Translations under genes and position numbers: made by a program
Notes under the pieces: generated by a model
The model's input: only the letters and a program-made list of their open reading frames with translations
Told to the model about the DNA's origin: nothing
Databases searched by the model: none
Source of the DNA: Vreelandella zhaodongensis
GTDB taxonomy: Bacteria; Pseudomonadota; Gammaproteobacteria; Pseudomonadales; Halomonadaceae
Reading direction: 5' to 3'
Length of the DNA stretch: 64,000 bases
Assembly: GCF_013415115.1 (NCBI RefSeq)
Contig: NZ_JACCDD010000001.1
Span: 62,001 to 126,000, forward strand
Shown: positions 51,975 to 59,810 of the stretch, in pieces
Layout: every line of letters begins with the position of its first letter
Numbering within the stretch: the stretch's first letter is position 1

Positions 51975-53288
51975 ATGTTAGCAGAACACTATGCGGCGAT
52001 TGCTGTTAATAAATTAAAGGAGGGTAAGCGAAAGCTTGCCCGTTCTTACCTGAGATTAGCTTGTAACCAAGCAGCTGTGTCGGATTATATATATTTACTT
52101 CATTTAGAAGCAGAAGTTTGGGATGGGAAGTGGGCTGTTGCGCTCAGTCATATCAATAGGGTACAGCCAGGTAAGTTAGCGGCTAGTGATCAATTTCGAT
52201 ATTACTGGGTATGTGCTCGTTTATTTAGTGCGCTGGGAAAAAAACGTCTGTCTTTAACTTATTTTAATATGGCAATGGAGATGCTGGATTCTGTTCAGTG
52301 GAAATATATGATGCGAGACTTACGTCTTGCATTGCCGCTTGCAGGACGTGTTACTAAGCAGTTGTTTTTCCCTGGAGGGTTTGCAAACAATGGCTGTATG
52401 CTTCATGTTGTTAGCAAGAAGCCTGAATTCATTACTAAGTTTTTCAAAGATAGTGATAACTATACACGTGAAGCTTTTTTTTATGGGTATTGTGCTGCTT
52501 ATTTAGACTCTGAATTTATTTTAACGCCCGTTTATTTTTCTGATGTTAATAGCCCATTTATGGCGATTTGCCTACCATATGTAAATCGAAATGAGAACCT
52601 CCTTGAGCCTATAGAATCTATACCGAAAGCTGATGTCATAGAGTTAATAGGTCGTTTGGCTAATGTCGATCTTGATGTTGGTGATTTAAATACATTACGC
52701 GTTCCTGCTCTTCCTATTTCATTAAGTAGAAATATGGTAAATTTGCGAAATGTTCTGCTCAATACTTGTAGTGCTAAATCTTACAAGTACCTTCGCTTGA
52801 TGCTCGTTTATTCTTTGAGAAGAATTAAAAATCTGCGTAATATTTCGGTTGCATCAAAGCAGTATGCGTTGGACATAGGTTTTTTCTTTTTAAAGAATAG
52901 CCCTTTGAAGAAAAGCAGTGCCATTAGTGCGCTGGATCATGGTTTATGTCATAGCGACCTTAAGGCGGATAATATAATTTTATCAAATGATAATCGTTTT
53001 TTTATTATAGATTGGGGAAATCTTTCTTTTGGTCCTTTAGGATATGATATTGCTGTTTTTGTTTCTGAATCTAATTTGTCTTACTGTGAAGCCAGAAGTC
53101 TATTGCATGATGCTTTCCCTTTTTCTGGAGAGAATAAATTTTTTACATGGTGGGCTTGTTATTTTCACTGCTTACGCAATTTAGAAAAGCAACAAGAAAT
53201 GCGTTTTGGTGAGGCGCTTTTGTTTTTGAGGAATAATATTATGTCTATTAACAGTAGTTTTTCTGAGCGTGGGTCGTGGATAAAGTGA
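51975..53288 (+). CDS. TPR-like protein with APH/choline-kinase-type phosphotransferase domain
   Basis: 437 residues; a TTG immediately upstream is an alternative start. The N-terminal 110 residues are helical repeats (AVNKLKEGKRKLARSYLRLA; LFSALGKKRLSLTYFNMAME). The C-terminal part has the aminoglycoside/choline-kinase catalytic motifs: GLCHSDLKADNIILS near 322 (catalytic Asp and Asn) and FFIIDWGNLSFGPLGYDIAV near 342 (metal-site Asp). Such kinases phosphorylate small hydroxylated molecules or sugars. Position between the GT52-like and GT29-like genes suggests a capsule sugar or decoration kinase. AT-rich. Substrate unknown. Confidence 0.75.
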   Translation: MLAEHYAAIAVNKLKEGKRKLARSYLRLACNQAAVSDYIYLLHLEAEVWDGKWAVALSHINRVQPGKLAASDQFRYYWVCARLFSALGKKRLSLTYFNMAMEMLDSVQWKYMMRDLRLALPLAGRVTKQLFFPGGFANNGCMLHVVSKKPEFITKFFKDSDNYTREAFFYGYCAAYLDSEFILTPVYFSDVNSPFMAICLPYVNRNENLLEPIESIPKADVIELIGRLANVDLDVGDLNTLRVPALPISLSRNMVNLRNVLLNTCSAKSYKYLRLMLVYSLRRIKNLRNISVASKQYALDIGFFFLKNSPLKKSSAISALDHGLCHSDLKADNIILSNDNRFFIIDWGNLSFGPLGYDIAVFVSESNLSYCEARSLLHDAFPFSGENKFFTWWACYFHCLRNLEKQQEMRFGEALLFLRNNIMSINSSFSERGSWIK

Positions 53289-54505
53289 TTTATAAAATTG
53301 TCTTTTTCCCGATTCAGATTTTTATTTTTTGTGTGTCATATTTTCAGCCTGCTTTGTTTTTCAGCAGTCGCTTTGATATGTTTGCATTGTTTTTTGCTCA
53401 AAAATCTTTCTCTTGGTTTAAAGGCCTGATGGCTTATCGTATGTTTCAGAAAAAAAAGTTTAAAGAAGTTATTGTCTTGCACCGCCATGATTCCATGGAA
53501 AATGTATCGGGCCTGTTTTTACTTTCTGTTGCATTGTCTAGGCGAGCTACAGGTAAGGTGAATGATAGGACTATCGATTTTCTAAAAGAAGCAGTCAACA
53601 AAGGAGCCAGTCTTTTAAAGAGTTTTTATCTGTTTAAGTTGATTGTTACGCTTCGAGAAACTCGTAGAATGACTGATTCCGAGTTGAGTTACTTTATCGC
53701 CGAGTTGTCGGCTACTAGACTATTCTACAAGAGCTTTTATTACCGTGCCTGTTTGGAGTTGGCTTCTGAGCTTTTGCTAAAAAATAACGTGTCTGACGCC
53801 CAGAAATGGTATTTGGTGGGGCGCTTATCTTCACGTGCTTCTGGTTATTTGGCGTTAACTCATTATTTCGATTCAGGGAAAACACATAGTGAGGTTGGTA
53901 GATTGGTATCTCCTGAATTGAGCCTGATCGATATCATTAAAATGTCTGAGGGATCTATATGCGTCGTCGGTAATTCTCCTAGCGTATTTGGCGCTAGCAT
54001 GGGTAAGTGGATCGACTCTCAGCGAGTCGTTATTAGGTTCAATAACTACCGTTTAGGGGCAGATTTTTCAGATGATATTGGCTCTAAAACAGATGTTTGG
54101 GTGAGAATGCTTCCTACACCCTTGATAGATCGAAAATTACAAGAGGGGGTTGGATTAGTAGTATTTACGGGCCCAAACTCTATTTATCGATCAATTTTGA
54201 AGTGGCCAGAGGTTCTTGAAATTTCTTCTCAAGTGAAGTCTGCAGGTTTTTTTGATGAAGAATTATTTTTTGAGTTGCAGTCTATTATCGGTTCTCCGCC
54301 TTCCTCTGGTTTAATGGTTTGCTATACTATCTACTGTGTTCTTGGTTACTTTCCTAAAGGCAGTATGATTGGCCTAAGTATTGACGGCAATGTAGAACAG
54401 GATGGCGTTTATCACTACTCCGATCCAACGGCTTTTGCAGCACCCCGCCACAACTGGGAAAAAGAGGCTGAAGTTTATAAGCAGCTTTTGCTAGGTGCTC
54501 GTTAA
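53276..54505 (+). CDS. GT29-like sialyltransferase-family protein
   Basis: 409 residues from a GTG overlapping the preceding stop. After a hydrophobic N-terminus and about 200 helical residues, the C-terminal half shows the three sialylmotif regions of GT29: L-motif SICVVGNSPSVF ... VVIRFNNYRLG ... DDIGSKTDVWVR at about 226-280, S-motif SPPSSGLMVCYTIYCVLGYF at about 339-360, and a VS-like HNWEKEAEVYKQL near 392. GT29 enzymes use CMP-sialic acid and are best known from animals. No neuABC genes are in the window, so the donor may be a different CMP-keto sugar made by the aldolase/KdsB-like pair. Very AT-rich. Confidence 0.78.
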   Translation: MDKVIYKIVFFPIQIFIFCVSYFQPALFFSSRFDMFALFFAQKSFSWFKGLMAYRMFQKKKFKEVIVLHRHDSMENVSGLFLLSVALSRRATGKVNDRTIDFLKEAVNKGASLLKSFYLFKLIVTLRETRRMTDSELSYFIAELSATRLFYKSFYYRACLELASELLLKNNVSDAQKWYLVGRLSSRASGYLALTHYFDSGKTHSEVGRLVSPELSLIDIIKMSEGSICVVGNSPSVFGASMGKWIDSQRVVIRFNNYRLGADFSDDIGSKTDVWVRMLPTPLIDRKLQEGVGLVVFTGPNSIYRSILKWPEVLEISSQVKSAGFFDEELFFELQSIIGSPPSSGLMVCYTIYCVLGYFPKGSMIGLSIDGNVEQDGVYHYSDPTAFAAPRHNWEKEAEVYKQLLLGAR

Positions 54506-54729
54506 TTTTTATTAAATTAGCAGCTCCTTTTTTGTCGATTTTTTCGCCAAACGTGCATTGTAAAGGTACTGTAATTAGGCTCAAATTATTCTGTGGTTTG
54601 TCATAGCATGAAAAGAGGTGGGGGCGCCGACCTGAGTGTTATTTTTCGGTATGATATTTGGTAGGTCAAAGTGGTTAAGTTAATGTGTTGCTGAAACCCT
54701 ATTGTTTTTTTAATGCTAAGGTGCTCTTC

Positions 54730-56325
54730 ATGGAAAACGCCATGGTAGCGAATATCATCAATTCCTTTTTTGATGAAACCCCAGATGCCAGTGTGCCTAG
54801 AGAGCGCGTGGCGTTTGGTACTTCCGGTCATCGGGGCCGTGCAACGGAGCGTACCTTTAACGCCGCACACATTTTCGCGATTACTCAAGCTGTCGTGGAC
54901 TATCGGGCTGAGGCGGGCTATCAAGGCCCTCTGTTTCTAGGCTTTGACACCCATGCACTTTCAAGGCCTGCCTGGGAGTGTGCGTTGAAGGTGTTGGCTG
55001 CTAATAAGGTGCCCGTATTTATCGAAAAAGACCATGGTATTACCGCCACACCACTGGTGAGCCGTGCGATTTTACAGCATAACGCGACGCATGGAGCCGC
55101 GTTGGCCGATGGTTTGATTATTACGCCATCCCATAATCCGCCCGAAGATGGCGGCATTAAGTATAACCCCTCTCATGGTGGGCCGGCTGACACAGAGGCA
55201 ACAACGTGGATAGAGCTACGGGCGAATGCCTACTTACTGCGTCAGTTAAATGATATTTCACTGGTTCCACTAGAGCACGCGTTGGCTTATGCGCAGGAGT
55301 ACGATTTTACCGCTCATTATGTGGCGCAGCTGGGCAGTGTGGTTGATATGGCGGCTATTCAGAAGGCCAATCTTACATTGGGTGTTGATCCTATGGGTGG
55401 TACGGCGCTGCCGGTATGGCTGGCAGTGGCTGAGCACTATGGCCTAAACCTTGAGGTAGTAAACACCTCGCTAGACGCTAATTTTGCATTTATGCCACCG
55501 GATCACGATGGCAAAATCCGAATGGATTGTTCCAGTGCCGATGCAATGATTAATTTGCTGACGATTAAAGACCGCTTTGATCTATCCTTTGGTAACGATC
55601 CTGATGCTGATCGCCATGGTATTGTAGATGCCAGCGGGTTAATGAATCCAAACCATTTTTTAGCGGTATGCGTGGACTATTTGATTGGCCACCGACCTGA
55701 GTGGATGGAAACGCTCAACATAGGTAAGACGCTGGTATCGTCCTCTATGATTGATCGTGTGGTCGCTTCCCACCAGCGTGAGCTGTATGAAGTGCCGGTT
55801 GGTTTTAAATGGTTTGTAGAAGGTTTGCACGACGGCTGGCTTGCCTTTGGCGGTGAAGAGAGTGCAGGGGCGAGTCTGTTAACCCGTGATGGTCAAGCGT
55901 GGTCGACCGATAAAGACGGCATTGTTCTTTGTCTGCTGGCGGCTGAAATTATGGCGGTCACCGGTAAATCGCCCAGTGAGTATTATCGTTCATTAACCGA
56001 GCGTTTCGGCGAGCCGTTTTACAAGCGCGTAGATACAGCCTGTACCACAGAGCAGAAAGCGGCTTTTAAAAAACTTAGTGCTGAGAGTGTGACGGAAACT
56101 AGCCTTGCCGGTGATCCAATCACCGCAGTGCTAGTTAATGCTCCTGGCAACGCTGCGGCCATCGGTGGTTTGAAAGTAACGACCGAAAATGGCTGGTTTG
56201 CCGCTCGCCCCAGTGGCACGGAATCACTCTATAAGGTCTACGCGGAGAGCTTCAAAGGCCTGCAGCACTTGGATGAGTTAATTGAAAGTGCCACCGCATT
56301 GCTAGCCGACGTGCTAAAGGAGTAA
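54730..56325 (+). CDS. pgm: Phosphoglucomutase (alpha-D-glucose)
   Basis: 531 residues from the ATG preceded by AAGGTG; longer in-frame extension is rejected. It interconverts glucose 6-phosphate and glucose 1-phosphate, feeding GalU and RfbA. Motifs are VAFGTSGHRGRATERTF near 30, the phosphoserine loop ITPSHNPPEDGGIKYNPSHG near 135, metal loop GNDPDADRHGIVDA near 288, GGEESAGASLL near 375, and ARPSGTESLYKVYAESF near 495. Length fits E. coli Pgm (546). GC content returns to the genomic level here, after the AT-rich genes upstream. Confidence 0.95.
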   Translation: MENAMVANIINSFFDETPDASVPRERVAFGTSGHRGRATERTFNAAHIFAITQAVVDYRAEAGYQGPLFLGFDTHALSRPAWECALKVLAANKVPVFIEKDHGITATPLVSRAILQHNATHGAALADGLIITPSHNPPEDGGIKYNPSHGGPADTEATTWIELRANAYLLRQLNDISLVPLEHALAYAQEYDFTAHYVAQLGSVVDMAAIQKANLTLGVDPMGGTALPVWLAVAEHYGLNLEVVNTSLDANFAFMPPDHDGKIRMDCSSADAMINLLTIKDRFDLSFGNDPDADRHGIVDASGLMNPNHFLAVCVDYLIGHRPEWMETLNIGKTLVSSSMIDRVVASHQRELYEVPVGFKWFVEGLHDGWLAFGGEESAGASLLTRDGQAWSTDKDGIVLCLLAAEIMAVTGKSPSEYYRSLTERFGEPFYKRVDTACTTEQKAAFKKLSAESVTETSLAGDPITAVLVNAPGNAAAIGGLKVTTENGWFAARPSGTESLYKVYAESFKGLQHLDELIESATALLADVLKE

Positions 56326-56355
56326 GTGTGGTGCATACGCTGGTTCCTAGCGTGG

Positions 56356-56439
56356 TTCGTTACACCGCGCTACGGTAGGTGAAAATATTTATTTTATCGG
56401 TTTTGTAGTGCGTGGTAAGCCTGCAGCGCACCCGCAACA
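56356..56439. repeat. Second dispersed repeat family, copy 3
   Basis: It starts with TTCGTTACACCGCGCTACGG, part of a 22-base stretch (56356-56377) identical to the copy at 57454-57475, and ends with CAGCGCACCCGC. It lies in the pgm-galU gap. Confidence 0.85.
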
Positions 56440-56451
56440 GAAAGGACGTTA

Positions 56452-57309
56452 ATGATGACCCAAGTGCGTAAAGCGATTATTCCGGTAGCCGGTTTCGGCA
56501 CACGTCTGCTGCCCATCAGCAAAGCGATTCCCAAGGAAATGGTGCCCGTGGTGGATCGTCCGCTTATTCAGCATGTGGTGGAAGAAGCGCTAGCAGCGGG
56601 TATCAATGAAATCATTTTGGTGACCCGGGCGGGTAAGTCCGCCATTGAAGACCACTTCGATGCTCACTTTGAACTTGAGCATTCGCTGGCGAGTAAAGGG
56701 AAGGATGCGTTGCTAGAAACGCTGTCGTCCATTTCTCCCAAACAGCTTAAAGTCACCAGTGTCCGTCAGCCCAATGCAAAGGGGCTCGGTCATGCGGTTT
56801 TCTGCGCGGCACATCTGCTGGATAAAGACGAGCCGTTCGCGGTGATTCTCCCCGATGTATTGGTAAAGCCCCAAGTGGGTAGTAGCGCTTGTGATCTGGG
56901 GAGTATGGTGGAGCGTTGGAGTGCCAACGATGCGTCGCAAATTATGGTAGAAGCGGTACCCCAGGAAGAGGTTTATCGTTACGGTATAGTTGACTGTGAT
57001 GAGCCCGCGGCTGGTGAAAGCGCCGATATGCGCGGTGTGGTTGAAAAGCCAAAGCCTAAAGATGCGCCTTCGCGACTTTCGGTGATTGGTCGCTATGTGT
57101 TGCCTTATCGCATTATGGAGTTGTTGCGCGATCAGCCACCTGGGGCGGGCAATGAGATCCAGTTAACGGATGCCATTGACCGCTTGATGCAGGAAGGCAA
57201 AACCGTTCAGGCGTTCCGTATGCATGGCCGTACCTTTGATTGTGGGCATATTGAAGGCTGGCTGAAAGCCAACACCACGCTTGCCCGTGAAGCGGGTTAT
57301 GACGTGTAA
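56452..57309 (+). CDS. galU: UTP-glucose-1-phosphate uridylyltransferase
   Basis: 285 residues, SD AAAGGA. It makes UDP-glucose from UTP and glucose 1-phosphate, the precursor for Ugd and UDP-glucose-using transferases. Motifs are KAIIPVAGFGTRLLPISKAI at the N-terminus, PKEMVPVVDRPLIQHVVEEA, KGLGHAVFCAAHL near 103, FAVILPDVLV near 120, GVVEKPKPKDAPS near 183 and GNEIQLTDAIDRL near 230. A terminator follows. Confidence 0.97.
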   Translation: MMTQVRKAIIPVAGFGTRLLPISKAIPKEMVPVVDRPLIQHVVEEALAAGINEIILVTRAGKSAIEDHFDAHFELEHSLASKGKDALLETLSSISPKQLKVTSVRQPNAKGLGHAVFCAAHLLDKDEPFAVILPDVLVKPQVGSSACDLGSMVERWSANDASQIMVEAVPQEEVYRYGIVDCDEPAAGESADMRGVVEKPKPKDAPSRLSVIGRYVLPYRIMELLRDQPPGAGNEIQLTDAIDRLMQEGKTVQAFRMHGRTFDCGHIEGWLKANTTLAREAGYDV

Positions 57310-57335
57310 AGTCAGTAGAGATTAGCACCTTTAAG

Positions 57336-57367
57336 AAGCCGCTCAGCTCACCCTGCAGCGGCTTTTT
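57336..57367 (+). terminator. Rho-independent terminator after galU
   Basis: The 8-bp stem AAGCCGCT / AGCGGCTT is followed by a run of five T residues, 26 bases after the galU stop. Confidence 0.87.
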
Positions 57368-57420
57368 AGTTTGGTGGTTCCATCATGGCTGCGCCACTGT
57401 CCCGCGCAAAATTCGCTCAT

Positions 57421-57532
57421 CGCGGGTGCCTCATTCGCTCGTTCCTCGCGAGATTCGTTACACCGCGCTACGGTAAGTGCGTCCAGAGGGTGGATTGTAG
57501 GTGGGTAGCGCCAGCGCACCCGCGAAGGCGGC
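57421..57532. repeat. Second dispersed repeat family, copy 4 (inverted relative to copy 1)
   Basis: It contains GCGGGTGCCTCATTCGCTCG, TTCGTTACACCGCGCTACGG and AGCGCCAGCGCACCCGCGAA. The first half is the reverse complement of copy 1 at 14511. Together with the galU terminator it fills the 304-base gap before cysQ; no gene is seen there. Confidence 0.85.
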
Positions 57533-57613
57533 CCGGATAGTGATGCAGAGTGCGAAGCGAAATTGGATGTTATGCCATGATGATAAGACAGCTTCATCAA
57601 GATAGGGGATGGT

Positions 57614-58375
57614 ATGCAAGCGTTACTGGAGCAGGTGCTAGCAATTGCGTATGAAGCAGATGATGCAATCGCCGCTGTATACGCGCGTGGCTTTAGTGTT
57701 GAGTTAAAAGACGACAACAGCCCCGTGACTGAAGCTGATCAAGCGGCGCACGATGTCATTATGCGCGGTTTAAAAAAGCTTTCTTTGCAGTTGCCAATTC
57801 TTTCCGAAGAAGATGCTGATGGCTTTGTTGGCATCAATAGTGAAGGACGCTATTGGCTGGTAGATCCGCTGGATGGCACGAAGGAATTTATTAAGCGCAA
57901 CGATGAGTTCACCGTCAATATTGCGCTGATCGAAAATGGTAAGCCTATCTTGGGGGTAGTGACAGCCCCAGTGCTAAACGTCGCGTATATAGCAGCTGAA
58001 GGGGTAGGTGCATTTAAAGTTGATGCTTCCGGCCACCGCTATCCACTTCATGTCGCGGGGAGACCTCCTTCGAGTGCCTGTTGGCGTGTGATGGGCAGTC
58101 GCTCACATTTCAGTCCTGACCTTGCGGCGTGGCTTGAAAGGTTGGGTAAGTATGAAATGCAGCCTATGGGGAGCTCGCTCAAACTCTGCTTAATCGCGGA
58201 AGGTAAAGCCGATGTATACCCGCGCCTTGGCCCTACCTGTTTATGGGACACCGGTGCGGCGCACGCTGTGCTTCTTCAAGCGGGTGGGCGTGTTGAAACC
58301 TTAGATGGCCAGCCGCTCTGCTATGCTAACCCCAGTGCAAAGCTCAACCCGGATTTTGTTGCGTGGGGCTCTTGA
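57614..58375 (+). CDS. cysQ: 3'(2'),5'-bisphosphate nucleotidase (CysQ)
   Basis: 253 residues of the inositol-monophosphatase fold. CysQ dephosphorylates PAP, the by-product of PAPS-dependent sulfate reduction and sulfotransfer. Metal-site motifs are PVTEADQAAHDVI near 37, LPILSEEDADGF near 60, YWLVDPLDGTKEFIKRNDEF near 79 and CLWDTGAAHAVLLQAGG near 212. SD GGGG lies before the ATG. It is a housekeeping gene in many genomes and sits here between repeats. A link to capsule sulfation is possible, but no sulfotransferase was seen in the window. Confidence 0.93.
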   Translation: MQALLEQVLAIAYEADDAIAAVYARGFSVELKDDNSPVTEADQAAHDVIMRGLKKLSLQLPILSEEDADGFVGINSEGRYWLVDPLDGTKEFIKRNDEFTVNIALIENGKPILGVVTAPVLNVAYIAAEGVGAFKVDASGHRYPLHVAGRPPSSACWRVMGSRSHFSPDLAAWLERLGKYEMQPMGSSLKLCLIAEGKADVYPRLGPTCLWDTGAAHAVLLQAGGRVETLDGQPLCYANPSAKLNPDFVAWGS

Positions 58376-58423
58376 TCACCGTAGGAAGTCGTAGGTGGTG
58401 AAGAAGATTGATTTTAGAGGCTT

Positions 58424-58462
58424 CGTAACGCGGTGTAAGCGTCAGCGCACCCGGGGTGGCGC
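58424..58462. repeat. Second dispersed repeat family, copy 5 (partial)
   Basis: CGTAACGCGGTGTAAGCGTC followed by AGCGCACCCGGGGTGGCGCC matches parts of copies 3 and 4. It lies in the 170-base cysQ-flippase gap. Confidence 0.65.
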
Positions 58463-58547
58463 CACAGATTGGTTTCCATCGTATAGCGATTGGCGCGTAT
58501 ACTTTGACCTGCGCTAGTTTCTTCATTTGGCTACAAGAGATTGTTTT

Positions 58548-59810
58548 ATGGCACAGTTGCCTAGCTTTGTATTGCGTTCTTTGCCTATTATTACAGCGGC
58601 AACACCAGGTGCTTTTAGAATATTTGTTATTACGTTCTCACTGTTTTTTATTTCAAGCAGTGAGGCAGTGGCATTTACAACGCAGTATACGCTTGCCGCG
58701 TTTTTTGTAATGATTTGTGGTATCGGGTTTTCTACAATATTAGTCAAAGGGATGGCTGAGGACGATAGTGTCAGGGCATTTTTTAGTTATTCGTTATCCT
58801 CTCTAGCCGTTGGCGGAATTCTTTCTTTGATTGCTCTGTTTCTGGTATCATTTTTATTAATCGTACCTGATTTTTTCTCATTGTTGCTCTTGGTCGTAGT
58901 GACCTCCATTTATCAAATTTTTAGAAATTATTTAATTTTCAAAAAAGATTTTTTTAAACTGCTAGTTAATGATGTTTTGATTGGTTTTTTGTTTTTAATT
59001 TCTATTTTAGGGGCTTGCCTGCTTAAAAACGAGGTAAGCAGCTCGTCCGTTTTTCTTTTTTTGTCGTTTGCTTATATTGCATCAATTTTTATTGTGCTTG
59101 CTTGGCGAATTTTCCAGGGTGGCGAAGTAACTGATAATGGAAAAGTAACTCTGATACCTAAAGATAAAATGATATCGAGTTTGGTGGTTGGAATGTCTAA
59201 CGCTGCCAGTGGCGGCGTTAGCTTTATCTTACCATCGTTTTTTGCTGCTTTAGGTGGTGGGCAAATTGCTATTGTTGCCTCGGTGGCTGCTCTCGTGTTT
59301 AGTTCAATAGCTGCGGTTCCAAGAGGTGTTATTAACAATAATATTGCTGCTTTGTCTAATATGGTATTGGGGAAGGTTTTTGATAAGGTTTATATGCTGA
59401 CTCTGCGTCGAAAAGTGCGATTTATTATAATTTCTTTATTCCCGATGTTAACTTTTTTTATTTTTATTTATATGTATTTTTTTATTGAGGTTGATAGTTT
59501 TTTAATGTCTGCTTTGTTTGTGATTGCATTGGGTTTCTATATTGCGACAGCGCAGTTGGGAGTTGTCGAGTCTGTGATGATCAATTTATGTGGCTATGAG
59601 CGACAAGCGTTTTATTTTAACGTGGCTGTCTTCTTGGGAGTTATGGCAGTGTTTTTGCTGCCCAATATTCTGCCAGCCATGCAGAACGCACTTTTTATTA
59701 TCTACCTACTGCCGGTGCTGCTAGGGGTAGTCAACATTTTTAGAATGTTTTGGTACCGGCAGTTGGTGGGACGGTATTTCGGGGTCGAAAAGAGTTTGGC
59801 TAGAAAATAA
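58548..59810 (+). CDS. Wzx-like flippase/polysaccharide transport membrane protein
   Basis: 420 residues with about twelve hydrophobic segments in paired arrangement (TPGAFRIFVITFSLFF near 21; FFVMICGIGFSTILV; VGGILSLIALFLVSFLLIV; then GVSFILPSFFAALGGGQIAI near 222 opening the second half), as in MOP-family flippases. It starts at the ATG giving MAQLPSFVLRSLPIITAATP; an upstream in-frame start lacks a ribosome site. It could flip the lipid-linked unit of the Wzy-type block, which has no flippase of its own. Very AT-rich, in contrast to cysQ, so recently acquired. The 3' end overlaps the convergent pilus gene by 11 bases. Confidence 0.72.
   Translation: MAQLPSFVLRSLPIITAATPGAFRIFVITFSLFFISSSEAVAFTTQYTLAAFFVMICGIGFSTILVKGMAEDDSVRAFFSYSLSSLAVGGILSLIALFLVSFLLIVPDFFSLLLLVVVTSIYQIFRNYLIFKKDFFKLLVNDVLIGFLFLISILGACLLKNEVSSSSVFLFLSFAYIASIFIVLAWRIFQGGEVTDNGKVTLIPKDKMISSLVVGMSNAASGGVSFILPSFFAALGGGQIAIVASVAALVFSSIAAVPRGVINNNIAALSNMVLGKVFDKVYMLTLRRKVRFIIISLFPMLTFFIFIYMYFFIEVDSFLMSALFVIALGFYIATAQLGVVESVMINLCGYERQAFYFNVAVFLGVMAVFLLPNILPAMQNALFIIYLLPVLLGVVNIFRMFWYRQLVGRYFGVEKSLARK

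Noticed and set aside
53276-54505. Ordinary sialic acid capsule locus
   Set aside because: No NeuA, NeuB or NeuC homologue is in the window. The only cytidylyltransferase is KdsB-type, and the C-C bond-forming enzyme is HMGL-type.
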